Positions 4,830 through 5,512 of a stretch of DNA of 5,512 bases are shown piece after piece. The translations under genes were made by a program, and so were the position numbers. Source of the DNA: an uncultured Erysipelotrichaceae bacterium (GTDB lineage Bacteria; Bacillota_I; Bacilli_A; RF39; UBA660). Under the pieces are notes generated by a model, which saw only the letters and a list, made by a program, of their open reading frames with translations, had not been told where the DNA came from and did not search any database. The DNA is taken from positions 1-5,512 of the forward strand of contig CADBSI010000120.1 in NCBI GenBank assembly GCA_902797275.1. Reading direction: 5' to 3'. Position 1 is the first letter of the stretch. Every line of letters starts with the position of its first letter.

Positions 4830-5512
4830 ATAAAATTTCATCTGTATAAGTATTTTGATTATTAATAACTTCTTCAACTGGATTACTATTAACCTCTTCT
4901 TTTTTTTGATTATCTGAAAAAGGTAAATCTATTTTAAAATTATCAAATTTTTCATGAACTAAATCTATTCCTTGGCTTTCTAAATAATCGATTAAATGAG
5001 AACTTGGGGAATTAGTAATCTCTGTTCCATCAATATTTTTACGATAAATGATATTGCTTTCTGGTTTATTATCTTCATTTACAAAGAATTCGCAAACTTC
5101 ACAAACTTCACGCATAAATTTACCGGTTATTTTATCATATCTTGCTCTTACATGTACACCTAATTGAATATATCTATAAATTGTTGTCATAAACTGTTCA
5201 ACATCAATATTACTTTCTAGTAGGGAATACATACGATATGGAATACTTGCAGCTTTATCTGCATGAATAGTTGATAAAATGTTATGTCCTGATGAAATAG
5301 AATTACGAACAGCAGTTACAGCTTCTGCTGATCTTACTTCTGATAGTAAAATCCATTTTGGGTTTTGTCGCATACAACCTACTAAAACATCACTATAAGA
5401 AGCAATATTATTGGTTTTCATTGAAACAATATCACGATGAGGAAATATCGTATCTAAGTGAAGTTCCAATGTATCTTCAATAGTAATTATTTTTTCATTT
5501 TCTTTTGTATGA
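4828..5512 (-). CDS. CpaF/TadA-type secretion ATPase, C-terminal part (5' end outside window)
   Basis: The frame is open to the window edge, giving 227 residues of the C-terminal domain of a type II/IV secretion (VirB11/PilT-like) ATPase. This is the hexameric motor that powers pilus assembly on the cytoplasmic face. Visible motifs in order, numbered from the first full codon: Asp box ITIEDTLEL (9-17), RDIVSMKTN segment, Walker B region RQNPKWILLSEVRSAEA (48-64) with Glu58, and the His box LSTIHAD (79-85). The Walker A loop lies before the window. The family's usual Asp before the Walker B strand (NPDxI) is Lys here. A CxxC pair (REVCEVCEF, about 136-144) sits in the C-terminal region, and the last 40 residues are polar and probably disordered. 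A TTG at 5467-5469 could be read as a start but lies within IEDTLEL, so it is not the start. Confidence 0.92.
   Translation of the reverse strand, partial: HTKENEKIITIEDTLELHLDTIFPHRDIVSMKTNNIASYSDVLVGCMRQNPKWILLSEVRSAEAVTAVRNSISSGHNILSTIHADKAASIPYRMYSLLESNIDVEQFMTTIYRYIQLGVHVRARYDKITGKFMREVCEVCEFFVNEDNKPESNIIYRKNIDGTEITNSPSSHLIDYLESQGIDLVHEKFDNFKIDLPFSDNQKKEEVNSNPVEEVINNQNTYTDEIL

Noticed and set aside
5467..5469. TTG as the start codon of the secretion ATPase
   Set aside because: The frame remains open to the window edge and the codon lies inside the conserved IEDTLEL motif, so the gene is simply cut by the window.
1..5512. tRNA/rRNA genes, CRISPR arrays, insertion sequences or att sites
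   Set aside because: No cloverleaf-like segment, spaced repeat series, transposase frame or long terminal inverted repeats were seen.

Overview
The window is very AT-rich, and every convincing gene lies on the minus strand, each with a Shine-Dalgarno-type site or a tight coupling to the gene before it. Trp is written TGG and TGA is used as a stop at the end of the TadZ-like gene, so the standard bacterial code fits. Low GC, AGGAGG ribosome sites, sigma-A-type promoters and a Bacillota-like pyruvate phosphate dikinase suggest a low-GC Bacillota/Bacilli-type bacterium, possibly an uncultured gut lineage. The taxonomic placement is inference.

In transcription order (right to left) the window holds the C-terminal half of a CpaF/TadA-type secretion ATPase (4828-5512, running off the edge). 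A TadB-like protein (3917-4813) and a TadC-like platform protein (3132-3917) follow. After a clear promoter (3088-3116) come a 58-residue Flp-like pilin (2879-3055), a TadE-like minor pilin (2436-2855) and a degenerate TadZ/CpaE-like protein (1426-2424). Together these form a compact Tad-type (type IVc) pilus locus. No prepilin peptidase, secretin, RcpC/CpaB or Tad lipoprotein is seen, as expected if the cell has one membrane and the rest of the locus lies upstream or elsewhere.

Next come three small paralogous two-helix membrane proteins (1050-1379, 638-985, 213-590). They resemble TrbC/VirB2-type (type IV secretion) pilins rather than Tad pilins. The first two each have a well-formed promoter just upstream, and a perfect 14-bp hairpin sits between the second and third. 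All three keep a Cys near the N-terminus and a Cys beside a Trp near the C-terminus, around a shared core with a GTID-like motif and a charged central loop. This combination of a Tad motor and platform with a tandem family of VirB2-like subunits is the most interesting part of the window.

The locus ends at an intrinsic terminator (151-180). The -35 box of the next gene's promoter (144-172) lies inside that terminator's hairpin. The gene is the 5' end of pyruvate, phosphate dikinase (1-122), an unrelated metabolic gene.
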